A stretch of DNA of 64,000 bases from CAYRXM01 sp964449465. GTDB taxonomy: Bacteria > Chloroflexota > Anaerolineae > JAFGEY01. Positions within the stretch are counted from its first letter, which is position 1. Every line of letters begins with the position of its first letter. The DNA lies in contig CAYVBK010000024.1 of NCBI GenBank assembly GCA_964449465.1, forward strand, positions 1 through 64,000. Reading direction: 5' to 3'. Positions 26,098-34,540 of the stretch are shown piece after piece. Under the pieces are notes generated by a model. That model had not been told where the DNA came from and did not search any database. It saw nothing but the letters and a program-made list of their open reading frames with translations. A program made the position numbers and the translations under genes.

Positions 26098-27081
26098 ATG
26101 GGAAAATTCTTGTTCCGTCGAATTTTGCAAGCGGTGCCCGTTTTTATCGGTGTGACCATTCTATCCTTTGTCCTGATTCACTCGGTGCCGGGCGGCCCGC
26201 TGGCACGTCTGGAACTGGATAAAGACATCAAGCCGGAGGACATTGCCCGCATCCGCTCCAACATGGGGTTGGATCAGCCGGTGTGGAAGCAGTATTTCAT
26301 CTGGGCCGGCTTGTTGCCCAACAGCCGCGGCGGCTATGCCGGCTTGTTGCAAGGCGATCTAGGGATTTCGTATATTGACCAGACACCGGTCAGTCAAAAC
26401 ATCATCGAGCGATTACCCAATACCCTGCTGTTGAGCGTTACCTCGTTCATTTTGAGCCTGGCTATGGCTTTGCCGGTGGGAGTTTGGTCGGCCATCCGGC
26501 AGTATTCCTGGTTCGACAACGTGGCTACGGTTCTCAGCACGGCGGGTGTTTCCATTCCGGCTTTTTGGTTTGGCCTGATTGCCATTTTGATCTTTGCAGT
26601 GCGGCTGCGTTGCTTGCCTTCTGGGGGCATGTATACGTTGGGCAAAGAAAAAACCTTGTTTGATTTGTTGACTCACCTGATTATGCCGGCGGCCATCCTG
26701 TCTATTTTGAATGTGGCCGGTTGGAACCGCTTTATCCGCGCCAGTGTGCTAGAGGTGATGAATCAGGATTATGTGCGCACGGCGCGGGCCAAAGGGCTGC
26801 GCGAGCAACTGGTGATCGGGCGACACATTTTGCGCAATGCCCTGATTCCGGTGGCTACGCTGGTCGGGCTGGCTATACCGGGGCTGGTCAGCGGTGCCTT
26901 GATCACCGAGACCATCTTTGGCTGGCCGGGCATGGGACGGCTGGCTTTTACGGCGGCAACCAAGCGCGACTATCCGATGATCATGGGGACATTGGTGATC
27001 GGCACGGTGATGGTGATTTTTGGCAATCTGGTGGCCGATGTGGCCTATACTTTTTTGGATCCGCGTATCAAGGCCGAATAA
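26098..27081 (+). CDS. ABC transporter permease, DppB/OppB type
   Basis: This 327-residue integral membrane protein has about six transmembrane segments, the first at residues 9-30. It has the DppB-type N-terminus (FRRILQAVPVFIGVTILSFVLIHSVPGGP). The EAA loop that contacts the ATPase is visible near residues 218-245 (VRTARAKGL). It forms the translocation pore with the next gene's product. The start at 26098 follows GAGG. An in-frame start at 26035 lies inside the terminator and was rejected. Confidence 0.9.
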   Translation: MGKFLFRRILQAVPVFIGVTILSFVLIHSVPGGPLARLELDKDIKPEDIARIRSNMGLDQPVWKQYFIWAGLLPNSRGGYAGLLQGDLGISYIDQTPVSQNIIERLPNTLLLSVTSFILSLAMALPVGVWSAIRQYSWFDNVATVLSTAGVSIPAFWFGLIAILIFAVRLRCLPSGGMYTLGKEKTLFDLLTHLIMPAAILSILNVAGWNRFIRASVLEVMNQDYVRTARAKGLREQLVIGRHILRNALIPVATLVGLAIPGLVSGALITETIFGWPGMGRLAFTAATKRDYPMIMGTLVIGTVMVIFGNLVADVAYTFLDPRIKAE

Positions 27082-27093
27082 AGCGAGGGAAAT

Positions 27094-28053
27094 ATGTCTG
27101 TCCAAACCCTGGAACCTGTTCAAAATCCCATTCGCGCCAGAGCGGCGGCTCAGCTCCGGCTGCGAGAAGCGACCAAGACGCCCGGTCTGGTCGGCATGGC
27201 CTGGCAGCGATTTCGCCGGGACAAGTTGGCGATGTTGGGCGCGGCGGTCTTGATCATCTTGATGGCTATGTCGTTGAGCGCACCGCTGCTCTCCAAATAC
27301 GTGACCCGCTTTGAGCCGGCCGACATTGAACTGGGGGCATCGCTCAAGGGGCCGGGCTATCGCAAAAGCGCAGATCAGCCGGTGCATTGGCTCGGCACCG
27401 ACGAGTTGGGGCGCGATGTGCTGACTCGCGCCATTTATGGCGGGCGAGTGTCTTTGTACGTGGCCCTGTTGACCGAGTTGCTTTCGCTGACTATCGGCAC
27501 GGTGATCGGCGCAGTGGCCGGTTATTATGGCGGGTGGGTAGATAATGCGCTGATGCGCGCGGTAGACATTATTCTGTCCATTCCCGATCTGTTTTTGTTG
27601 ATCCTGGTGGCGGTGGTGTTTCGGCCTGGCGTGACCGGTCTGGCTGTGGTGATCGCCGCGCTCAACTGGACCGGGGCCTCACGGCTGGTGCGCGGCGAGT
27701 TTTTGGCCCTCAAAGCCCGCGATTTTGTAGACGCGGCCCGCGTGGTGGGCGCCCGTGACTCGAGCATCATCTTTAAGCACATCTTGCCCAATGCCACTTC
27801 GCCGATCATTGTTTCGTCTACGCTGGCCCTGGGCGGCGTGATTCTCACCGAATCTGCGCTCAGCTATTTGGGTATGGGCGTGCAGCCGCCTACGCCCAGT
27901 TGGGGCAATATGCTCTCCAACGCCCAGCAGTATCTCTATCGGGCGCCCTATTTGATCTTGATCCCCGGCTTTATGATCTTTATCACCGTGCTGTCGGGGA
28001 ATTTGATGGGGAATGGGCTGCGCGATGCCTTGGACCCACGCATGCGCCGATAA
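27094..28053 (+). CDS. ABC transporter permease, DppC/OppC type
   Basis: This 319-residue permease has a cytoplasmic N-terminal extension (about 45 residues), a first TM near 48-67, the OppC-type periplasmic segment (HWLGTDELGRDVLTRAIYGG, a family hallmark) and an EAA loop (FVDAARVVGARD). It pairs with the preceding permease, 12 nt upstream. The usual two ATPase genes do not follow, since argS comes next, so the ATP-binding subunits must be encoded elsewhere or shared with another importer. Confidence 0.9.
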   Translation: MSVQTLEPVQNPIRARAAAQLRLREATKTPGLVGMAWQRFRRDKLAMLGAAVLIILMAMSLSAPLLSKYVTRFEPADIELGASLKGPGYRKSADQPVHWLGTDELGRDVLTRAIYGGRVSLYVALLTELLSLTIGTVIGAVAGYYGGWVDNALMRAVDIILSIPDLFLLILVAVVFRPGVTGLAVVIAALNWTGASRLVRGEFLALKARDFVDAARVVGARDSSIIFKHILPNATSPIIVSSTLALGGVILTESALSYLGMGVQPPTPSWGNMLSNAQQYLYRAPYLILIPGFMIFITVLSGNLMGNGLRDALDPRMRR

Positions 28054-28100
28054 TTACGATATGCCTGTCCGGCTCTTTTTGCACTCTGTTTGCCCAAATC

Positions 28101-28169
28101 GTCAAAAACGAGTAAAATCTCTAGCCGCACGTAGAATGATTGGACGCGTGCGGCTAGAGTCGTTTTGAC
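28101..28169 (+). promoter_or_regulatory. Long inverted repeat in the argS leader
   Basis: CTCTAGCCGCAC (28119-28130) pairs perfectly with GTGCGGCTAGAG (28148-28159). The outer segments GTCAAAAACGA (28101-28111) and TCGTTTTGAC (28160-28169) extend the pairing with one bulged A and a 7-nt internal bulge. It lies 22 bp before the argS start codon. It could end the transporter transcript, attenuate argS, or do both. Confidence 0.6.
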
Positions 28170-28191
28170 GAGTTGGAAGAAAGAGCATGCC

Positions 28192-29865
28192 ATGTTGATC
28201 CCCCAAATGATTGCCGATCTGGTTCGGTGCGCCATCGAGCAGGCGCAGCAGGTGGGCGATTTGCCCGTGTTGACCATTCCTGATATTGCCGTGCAGCCGC
28301 CGCGCAACCCCGATTTTGGCGATGTGGCGACATCGGTGTGTTTGCAGTTGGCCCGCCCGGCGCGGTTGGCTCCGCTCAAAATCGCCGAAATCGTTGTGCG
28401 CCATCTGCCGGCCCACGAGATGATCGGCGCCGCCGAACCGGCGGCGCCCGGTTTTATCAACTTTCGCCTGTCGCCGGGCTGGCTGGCCCGACAGGTTGAT
28501 GCGATTCTGGCGGCCGGGCCGGGCTGGGGGCAGATAGATGTGGGGCATGGTCGGCGCGTGCAGGTGGAATATGGCAGCGCCAATCCCACCGGGCCGCTGC
28601 ATGCCGGTTTTGGCCGCAACGTGACTTTGGGCGACGGCATTGCCAACGTGCTGGCGGCGTCCGGCTATCAGGTGCAGCGTGAGTATTATGTCAACGACGC
28701 CGGTACGCAGGTACAAAAGCTGGGCGAAAGTCTATTGGCTCGCTACTGTCAGTTGTTGGGGCAAGAGGCGGCACTGCCGGAGGATGGCTATCGAGGCAAC
28801 TATGTGATCGAGTGGGCGCAAGAGATTTTGAACGTTGAGGGGCGGCGGTTTTTGGACATGCCTGCGGACGAGGCGCAACTGGCTTTGGGCGAGATGGGCA
28901 TCCAAAAAGCTCTGCGCAACATCCAATCTGACTGCGAGCGGCTGCATATTCACTATGACCGCTGGTTTTCGGAAAAGAGCCTGTATCAAGATGGGACATA
29001 CGAACACATTTTGGGGCAATTAAACGCCAAAAATGCCCAGTATGTCAAGGATGGGGCGATCTGGTTCAATGCGACGGCCTTTGGTGGAGACAAGGACGAA
29101 GTGCTGGTGCGTTCCAGCGGATTGCCCGGCTATTTTGCCTCCGATGTGGCCTATCATTATGACAAGTTTGTGCGGCGTGGTTTCGAGTGGGTGATTGATG
29201 TGTGGGGCGCCGATCATCAGGGCCATGTGCCGCGCATGCATGCCATGATGCGCGCCCTCGACCTGGACCCAAGTGCCTTGACATTGTTGATCTATCAAAT
29301 GGTGACGATCATTCAGGGTGGACAAAATGTGATCATGTCCAAGCGTGCTGGCACGATGGTGTCGTTGCGCGAGTTGTTGGATGATGTGGGCCCCGATGCC
29401 ACTCGCTTTTTCCTGTTGCAGCGTTCGGCCGATAGCCAGATGGATTTTGATGTGGACCTAGCGAAAAAGCAGAGCGACGAAAATCCGGTCTATTACGTGC
29501 AATATGCCCATGCTCGCATCTCGAGTGTGATGCGTACGGCTCGCGAACGGGGCTGGAGCGACTGGTCGAGCGGCGATGTGAGCCTGTTGACTCACCCGGC
29601 CGAGTTGACTTTGATTCGCAAGATGGTGCAATTGCCCGAAGTGGTGATGCGCTCGGCGTTGGAACTGGCTCCCCATCACCTGTGCTATTATGCCCAAGAG
29701 TTAGCCAACGCCTTTCATTCTTTTTATCAAGAGTGTCGTATCGTTTCATCCGATCCTGCCGATGCGGCTCTGACCTGCGCCCGTCTCAAGCTGGTAAGCG
29801 CGGCCCAGCATACTCTGGCCAACGCGTTGCACATCATCGGGGTAGACGCACCGGAGCAAATGTAA
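28192..29865 (+). CDS. argS: Arginyl-tRNA synthetase
   Basis: This 557-residue class I aminoacyl-tRNA synthetase has an N-terminal tRNA-recognition domain (residues 1-115), then the catalytic Rossmann domain with the ArgRS form of HIGH (NPTGPLHAGFGRN, about 130-142). The KMSKS-like loop reads MSKRAGTMV (about 381-389). The C-terminal DALR anticodon-binding domain (about 440-557) contains the family Tyr/Phe pattern (YYAQELANAFHSFYQECR). It charges tRNA-Arg with arginine in the cytoplasm. Length matches the family (about 550-580). The start at 28192 follows GAAGAAAGAG. An ATG nine codons upstream falls in the leader hairpin. Confidence 0.95.
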   Translation: MLIPQMIADLVRCAIEQAQQVGDLPVLTIPDIAVQPPRNPDFGDVATSVCLQLARPARLAPLKIAEIVVRHLPAHEMIGAAEPAAPGFINFRLSPGWLARQVDAILAAGPGWGQIDVGHGRRVQVEYGSANPTGPLHAGFGRNVTLGDGIANVLAASGYQVQREYYVNDAGTQVQKLGESLLARYCQLLGQEAALPEDGYRGNYVIEWAQEILNVEGRRFLDMPADEAQLALGEMGIQKALRNIQSDCERLHIHYDRWFSEKSLYQDGTYEHILGQLNAKNAQYVKDGAIWFNATAFGGDKDEVLVRSSGLPGYFASDVAYHYDKFVRRGFEWVIDVWGADHQGHVPRMHAMMRALDLDPSALTLLIYQMVTIIQGGQNVIMSKRAGTMVSLRELLDDVGPDATRFFLLQRSADSQMDFDVDLAKKQSDENPVYYVQYAHARISSVMRTARERGWSDWSSGDVSLLTHPAELTLIRKMVQLPEVVMRSALELAPHHLCYYAQELANAFHSFYQECRIVSSDPADAALTCARLKLVSAAQHTLANALHIIGVDAPEQM

Positions 29866-29872
29866 AGCTGGT

Positions 29873-29900
29873 TTGACAGTCGGCCAAAATCACATATAAT
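29873..29900 (+). promoter_or_regulatory. Promoter of the tRNA-Val gene
   Basis: TTGACA (29873-29878), a 16-bp spacer and TATAAT (29895-29900), both boxes perfect. They lie 12 bp before the mature 5' end of the tRNA, consistent with a very short leader. Confidence 0.85.
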
Positions 29901-29911
29901 CCAGTTTGTGC

Positions 29912-29985
29912 GGGCGGTTAGCTCAGTTGGTTAGAGCGCCTCGCTTACACCGAGGAGGTCACAGGTTCGAGTCCTGTACCGCCCA
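29912..29985 (+). tRNA. tRNA-Val (anticodon TAC)
   Basis: A complete cloverleaf: acceptor GGGCGGT/ACCGCCC, D arm GCTC...GAGC, anticodon stem CCTCG/CGAGG with loop CTTACAC (anticodon TAC), 5-nt variable loop, T arm ACAGG TTCGAGT CCTGT and discriminator A. CCA is not encoded. It has its own promoter and terminator. Confidence 0.97.
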
Positions 29986-30000
29986 TTCAGGTCAGCAAAA

Positions 30001-30036
30001 AACAAGGCCAGGCATCAAGCCTGGCCTTGTTTCTTA
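30001..30036. terminator. Bidirectional terminator between tRNA-Val and the surface-protein locus
   Basis: A 13-bp stem (AACAAGGCCAGGC/GCCTGGCCTTGTT) with a 5-nt loop, T-rich on the plus side and preceded by A6 (29997-30002). It can therefore end both the tRNA transcript and the convergent minus-strand operon. Confidence 0.88.
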
Positions 30037-30058
30037 TTGCGACCGAGTGAATCTTGGC

Positions 30059-31225
30059 TCAGGGGATGGTGAGCCGCTGGCCGGGGTAGATGATGTTCAT
30101 GTTGTACAGATTGTTGGCCATAGCAATGGCCCACGCCGAAACTCCATAACGGCGGGCAATCGAGTACAGCGTTTCGCCGGCCTGAACTACATGGATGCGC
30201 GGCGCAGGGGTTGGGTCGGGCACCGGCGGCGTGACCGGCCCGCTGCCCGGCAGGGTGAGCCGCTGCCCCACAAAGATGCGCGATGGGTTGGCGATGCGGT
30301 TCAGCAGAGCGATGGCGTCTACGGTGGTGTTGAATCGGCGGGCAATCGAGTACAGGGTGTCGCCGGCCTGGACGATATAGGTGGTGGTGGGACCTGGCAC
30401 CGTGGTTGGCGCCGGCGTGGGCTGTGCGCTGCCCCCGCGCGGGATAGTGAGATGCTGCCCGACGTAAATCCGCGATGGGTTGCTGATATTGTTGATCTGG
30501 ATCAGGTCTTGCACCGAAACGCCAAACTGGCGGGCAATCGAGTACAGGGTGTCGCCAGAGCGCACCACATAGATGACCGTCTGCCCTGGCACGGGCGTGG
30601 GCGGCACCGGCGTGGCGGTCGGTGGCACGGTGGTGGGCGTCGGCCCGACGACGGTAGGCGTTGGCTGAACCGGAGTCGCAGTGGGCGGTACCGGCGTTGG
30701 CGTGACGGTGCTGCCGACGGTGATCTGGGCGCTTTGACGGGTGGCGGCGATTTCGTTGCCATTCATATTAGCCATTTTCAGGTCGGTAAAGGTAATGTTG
30801 CTGCTGCCGTTGGCTTTGCCCCGAAACGTGATGGTGAGCAGTGTGCCGCTGCCGTTGACCGGCTGAGCCGGGGCCAGTTGCGAGACGACACACAAAACGG
30901 CGCCCAGGCTATTGTCGGCGTTGTTGGCCTGCACAAAATCGGCTTGCAGCCAGCTTCCCAATGCCACCTGGATGCCCGGCTTGGCCGCGTCGGCGTCTAC
31001 CACTTCCAGCACCAACGGGTTAAAGGCGATACTGACCTGATAGCCATACAAGCCCTGCACATCTTGGACGTATAGCGAAACGGTGGTGGTCTGGTTGACC
31101 TGGATGTTTTGGCCGGCCGGATCGAGGCGGGCGACCGTGTTGGCGGCCAACGCCTGGGATACAGGCAGTGCGCTGGCTAAAAGGACGACGGCGAGCAAAA
31201 CGGCGGAAAATTTGATCTTGTTCAT
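30059..31225 (-). CDS. Secreted cohesin-domain protein with three LysM repeats
   Basis: This 388-residue protein has a signal peptide (residues 1-28), a cohesin-type beta-sandwich (about 30-168: ISIAFNPLVLEVVDADA-like core and ITFRGKANGSSNITF), a Thr/Pro/Val linker (about 170-213) and three LysM domains. Each LysM shows GDTLYSIARxF or GETLYSIARRY plus an IxVGQxLTIP-type ending. LysM binds N-acetylglucosamine polymers and cohesin binds dockerin, so this could anchor dockerin-bearing proteins to peptidoglycan or chitin. That function is inferred. It begins 6 nt after the upstream gene's stop and ends at a bidirectional terminator. Confidence 0.88.
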   Translation of the reverse strand: MNKIKFSAVLLAVVLLASALPVSQALAANTVARLDPAGQNIQVNQTTTVSLYVQDVQGLYGYQVSIAFNPLVLEVVDADAAKPGIQVALGSWLQADFVQANNADNSLGAVLCVVSQLAPAQPVNGSGTLLTITFRGKANGSSNITFTDLKMANMNGNEIAATRQSAQITVGSTVTPTPVPPTATPVQPTPTVVGPTPTTVPPTATPVPPTPVPGQTVIYVVRSGDTLYSIARQFGVSVQDLIQINNISNPSRIYVGQHLTIPRGGSAQPTPAPTTVPGPTTTYIVQAGDTLYSIARRFNTTVDAIALLNRIANPSRIFVGQRLTLPGSGPVTPPVPDPTPAPRIHVVQAGETLYSIARRYGVSAWAIAMANNLYNMNIIYPGQRLTIP

Positions 31226-31231
31226 CTTGTC

Positions 31232-31840
31232 TCACTTTCTTTTTAACAGAATAAAAACGATTCCACTGCTGACGATCAGGGCGAGAGCGGCGCCGATGAC
31301 GATCCAGACCCAGGTGGTTTGACCAGTTACACTGATCTGGCCGTGTTGCGCCGTTGCCTGGATGCTCTGCCCTTGTGTGTTGGCCAGTAAAAAGCGGCTC
31401 AGGCGCACCGGGCTGATGGCGGTCTTTTTGGCGCGAAAGGTGATGCTGACAATGGTGCCATCGCCTTCGCCGGGCTGATTGGGTGGCAGTTGGGTGACAG
31501 CATAGTCGGCGGTGCCGGCCTCATTGTCGGCCCGGTTGAGGACGACAAAGTCGGGCGATGGCATGTTGCCGGCGATCAACTGGATGCCATCCTGATTGGG
31601 GTCGGCATCCACCACTTCCAACACAGCAGGATCAAAGGCCAGGTGAATTTCGGCGCCGTACAGGCCGGATACCTGAGCGATGCGCAGATCAACCTGGACG
31701 GTTTCGCCCATATGTAGCCGTGCCGATGCAGGTGAGACCTGAATGATGGCCTGTCCCTGACCGGTGGCTGAGGTAAAGCCCATCAGGCTGACGCACGAGA
31801 TAGCTACAATTAGCCAGTTGAGCGCGGTTTTCCATTTCAT
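31232..31840 (-). CDS. Membrane-anchored cohesin-domain protein
   Basis: This 202-residue protein has a signal peptide, one cohesin-like domain (about residues 27-165: VDLRIAQVSGLYGAEIHLAF, then VLEVVDADPNQDG) and a C-terminal transmembrane helix (about 172-197) ending in the basic tail LLKRK. The cohesin would face outward on the cell membrane, an obvious docking site for dockerin proteins of the locus. GGGAGGG gives 5-nt spacing to ATG 31840. A longer frame to 31915 has no ribosome site. It is the first gene of an operon with the LysM protein and is preceded by the shared triple-repeat operator. Confidence 0.85.
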   Translation of the reverse strand: MKWKTALNWLIVAISCVSLMGFTSATGQGQAIIQVSPASARLHMGETVQVDLRIAQVSGLYGAEIHLAFDPAVLEVVDADPNQDGIQLIAGNMPSPDFVVLNRADNEAGTADYAVTQLPPNQPGEGDGTIVSITFRAKKTAISPVRLSRFLLANTQGQSIQATAQHGQISVTGQTTWVWIVIGAALALIVSSGIVFILLKRK

Positions 31841-31905
31841 CATACCCTCCCTTTTCATTTGCACGTGTTGCATCCCCTTTGTGAACAATTTGTCATCACG
31901 TTCCC

Positions 31906-31960
31906 ATTCTATCATTGGCAGCCGGTTTGCGGGGTTACTCTTGGGTTACAAAACCATTAC
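31906..31960 (-). promoter_or_regulatory. Promoter with triple 11-bp direct-repeat operator (copy 1)
   Basis: Read on the minus strand, GTAAT-N6-GTAAC-N6-GTAAC (31960 to 31934) is followed by 22 bp and the -10 TAGAAT (31911-31906). The same layout occurs at 34420-34474 and 41716-41770. No clear -35 is present, as in activator-dependent promoters. The next stretch to the clostripain stop (31961-32029) holds nothing else recognisable. Confidence 0.7.
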
Positions 31961-32029
31961 ATGGCCGGCGGCGGTGTCCAAGAATGGCGATTTTGTTATA
32001 CAAACTGGCAATGGTATGCCAGCCAATAA

Positions 32030-34021
32030 TCAAAAAGCCGCGCGGCCAAAATTGCCGGCCGGCAGCACCAGGTCGCCAATATCCACCACGCCGTCGGCAT
32101 TGAGGTCGGCCTCAACGTCGCGACTGCCGAATCGTGCCGCGATAAAGACAATGTCAAGGATGTCAATCTGCCCATCCTGGTTCATGTCGCCGCCCCACAA
32201 AGTGAGCGGCGGCAGAGTGAGCGACGAGGTGATGGGCGCGCTGATAATCCAGCGATTCATCAAATAGCCGGGGTGGGTGGCGGTGATCAGCGAGATGGTC
32301 CCGGCGACGGGTAGGGCAAAGTCGCCGGTGATGGTGGTGGTTGTTAAATAACCTGATGCGGCAATCCGAACGCCATTTGCCGCAGTTCGCCCTTGCAGGC
32401 TGACCCGGCCATAGACCACGGGGTTGAGCGTGGCGATATTCAGGCGATAACGGGTGTCTACGCCGCTGCGTCCATAATACTCTTGCACTCGGGCATAATA
32501 GATGCCGGTGCGGGGCGCCGTCCACTCGATGCGCGAAGCCCAACTGCTGCCGCTGTCGTCGTTATAGGCCAGCACGGTGGTGCCGTCGCCGTCCAGAAGG
32601 GTCAGGGTGGTGTCGCAGTTGTATTCCAGGTGCGATGTGGTCAGGCGCAGCGTCTGGCCGGCGACAACCTCAAACCGTACCCAATCGGCGGCGTCGGCGG
32701 CAGGGCAGAAATTGTGCGTGGTAGTGTAGGTGATGCCGGCTGTAAGGGTGATGGGGGTCGCGGTGGTCATATCGTTGTCCGGTTCAAAGGCATCGGGGTC
32801 GCACGAGACCGACAGCGCCAGATAGGCGGTCAAAAACTCGTCCCAGCGCGTTTGTGCCGTAAACACCAGGTAATCGTTTTCGCCGGCATACATGCTGTCC
32901 CAGGCGTTTGGCACGGCCGGAAAATAGATGCTGATGCCGTGTGCGCCAGGCCGTGCGCTGCTATGCCGCTCGGTCAGCATCACATCGGAGAGTGCCTCCA
33001 TCACGGCCTGTGCCGCCTGGCTGGTGCTTGAAGAAAGGTCGGCGGCAGCCAGCAATTCGGCCAGATGATGCAGGTCTATGTAGCTGCTGCTGAATTGCTG
33101 CGCCTGGCGGCGGGCGCTGCGAATGGCCTCGATCTCGACGTCGAGGTGGGCGATCAGGTCGCCGGCCAACTCGTCTACGGCCGCGATCAGGGCATCATAA
33201 CGGTGATCCAACCGCACCGCCGATTGCGTCTCGCTGGGGTGCGCTTCAGCATACCGCTCTACGATGGCAATTCCCAATTCATCGCCCGTCCAGTTGGGGC
33301 GCGCTTGCAGGTCGGCCAGGATGGTGTGGTAAGGATAGCCGGCGCCCGGCTCGTAATCTTCGGAGGCGGTGCGGGTCAAGGCAAAAAGGCGCACCTGCGC
33401 ATCTATTTCGATCATGGCCATCAGGCAGGCGTCAAAAGCCAGCAGGTCGAGCGGGCGGCTGCCGTCGGCGGTGATCGCCGCCAGGGCGCGGCGCAGTTCG
33501 GCCGAGTCGAGGGCGTCGCGTCCGTTGGTGTCATCCCAGCAAATGGCTTTGCGGCCTTCTTTGGACAAATTGGCCGTGCGCCAGCCATCGCCATGATTCC
33601 AGACCACCAGGGCGGTGCGCTGCGCCGGAAACCGGGCCATGCCCCAGCGGGCAAAGTCAATCAGCGTTTGTGGATCGCCCATGTTGGCCTCGCCGATGTC
33701 CATCAGGGCATTGGCCGGTGTGGGCGTCATGCCCTGCTCCACGCGAAAGCGCAGGGTTTGGCTCCAGTTGCCATAGCGGTCATCATAGCCGGGAATGCGG
33801 TCGAACTGCACCACGATGTGGACCTGCTCTGACGAGCCGATGGCGGCCATTTCCAAAAAATCATCTATGGCGTATCGCTCCAGGTTGTTGTCGGCGTCCA
33901 GATAGATCAAGATGGTCCAGGCTGCCGGCGGTTGAGCCATAACCAGCTGGGCCCAAGGCGTGATAAACTGGGACAACGCAAAACCGATCAGAAATATCCA
34001 GATAGAGCGATGGGTTTTCAT
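32030..34021 (-). CDS. Clostripain-family peptidase with pre-peptidase C-terminal and dockerin domains
   Basis: This 663-residue secreted protein has a signal peptide (1-29), then a C11/clostripain catalytic domain with catalytic His143 (VVWNHGDGW) and Cys199 (LLAFDACLMAMIE). A PPC domain follows (about 415-520: DPDAFEPDND...ADWVRFEV), then a carboxypeptidase-regulatory-like segment (about 530-600). A type I dockerin closes the protein, with two calcium loops (MNQDGQIDILDI and LNADGVVDIGDL). C11 enzymes cleave after Arg or Lys. The dockerin would let it assemble on the cohesins encoded nearby. It lies 18 nt after the small coiled-coil membrane protein gene and probably shares its transcript. 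Confidence 0.9.
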   Translation of the reverse strand: MKTHRSIWIFLIGFALSQFITPWAQLVMAQPPAAWTILIYLDADNNLERYAIDDFLEMAAIGSSEQVHIVVQFDRIPGYDDRYGNWSQTLRFRVEQGMTPTPANALMDIGEANMGDPQTLIDFARWGMARFPAQRTALVVWNHGDGWRTANLSKEGRKAICWDDTNGRDALDSAELRRALAAITADGSRPLDLLAFDACLMAMIEIDAQVRLFALTRTASEDYEPGAGYPYHTILADLQARPNWTGDELGIAIVERYAEAHPSETQSAVRLDHRYDALIAAVDELAGDLIAHLDVEIEAIRSARRQAQQFSSSYIDLHHLAELLAAADLSSSTSQAAQAVMEALSDVMLTERHSSARPGAHGISIYFPAVPNAWDSMYAGENDYLVFTAQTRWDEFLTAYLALSVSCDPDAFEPDNDMTTATPITLTAGITYTTTHNFCPAADAADWVRFEVVAGQTLRLTTSHLEYNCDTTLTLLDGDGTTVLAYNDDSGSSWASRIEWTAPRTGIYYARVQEYYGRSGVDTRYRLNIATLNPVVYGRVSLQGRTAANGVRIAASGYLTTTTITGDFALPVAGTISLITATHPGYLMNRWIISAPITSSLTLPPLTLWGGDMNQDGQIDILDIVFIAARFGSRDVEADLNADGVVDIGDLVLPAGNFGRAAF

Positions 34022-34039
34022 CCTGGCCTCACAAGCGGG

Positions 34040-34387
34040 TCAAAATCCAATCAGGGTGGTGGTGATGTTCCAGGCGATCACCGACAGCATCAGCACGGCC
34101 ACCACGGTGATATAGACCTCCATGCGAAAATGTTCGTTCCAGGGGTTCAGCCGGGCCAGCAGGCCGACCCGTTTTTCGGCCACCTGGCGGCGGGCCGGGT
34201 TGCGCACGCTGATGTCCAGAATACTGAGTTGGGTCTCGATCTGCAAAATGCGATATTCCAGGTAGGCAAGTTGATGGGCAATCGCCCGCGCGCTGTTTTC
34301 GCTCCAACTCTGTTGATCTTGACGTAGCCGCTCCAGGGCGACATTGTATTCTTGTAACAGTTGTAACAATGTTTCTTTGTCTGGCAT
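34040..34387 (-). CDS. Small membrane protein with N-terminal coiled coil
   Basis: This 115-residue protein of no recognised family has a helical, charged N-terminal part (about residues 2-60, heptad-like Leu/Ile pattern) and one C-terminal transmembrane segment (about 90-112). GGAGG lies 6 nt before ATG 34387, which fixes the start over an in-frame ATG at 34429. It is the first gene of the clostripain transcription unit and carries the triple-repeat operator upstream. A scaffold or regulatory role at the membrane is conceivable, but nothing in the sequence demonstrates it. Confidence 0.7.
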   Translation of the reverse strand: MPDKETLLQLLQEYNVALERLRQDQQSWSENSARAIAHQLAYLEYRILQIETQLSILDISVRNPARRQVAEKRVGLLARLNPWNEHFRMEVYITVVAVLMLSVIAWNITTTLIGF

Positions 34388-34419
34388 AGTAACCTCCGGG
34401 TGCATCTCTATTTGATCAG

Positions 34420-34474
34420 ATTGTACCACCGGTTGATGTCTGGCGAGGTTACGTTTGGGTTACGATTTGATTAT
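34420..34474 (-). promoter_or_regulatory. Promoter with triple 11-bp direct-repeat operator (copy 2)
   Basis: On the minus strand, ATAAT-N6-GTAAC-N6-GTAAC (34474 to 34448), 22 bp, then -10 TACAAT (34425-34420). The predicted start of transcription is about 25 bp before the small membrane protein gene. The spacing is identical to copies 1 and 3. Confidence 0.72.
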
Positions 34475-34484
34475 CCAGACCCAT

Positions 34485-34522
34485 AAAAAAAGGCCTGCCA
34501 GGTTTTTTGTACCTGGCAGGCC
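34485..34522 (-). terminator. Terminator of the large cohesin/dockerin operon
   Basis: A 12-bp perfect stem (GGCCTGCCAGGT/ACCTGGCAGGCC) with a 7-nt loop, followed on the minus strand by seven T residues. It stands just after the beta-propeller gene and just before the operator of the next unit. Confidence 0.9.
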
Positions 34523-34540
34523 CGAATTGTAACCGGAATG

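Noticed and set aside
28101..28191. T-box riboswitch upstream of argS
   Set aside because: A long hairpin is present, but the conserved T-box sequence and antiterminator features are not seen.
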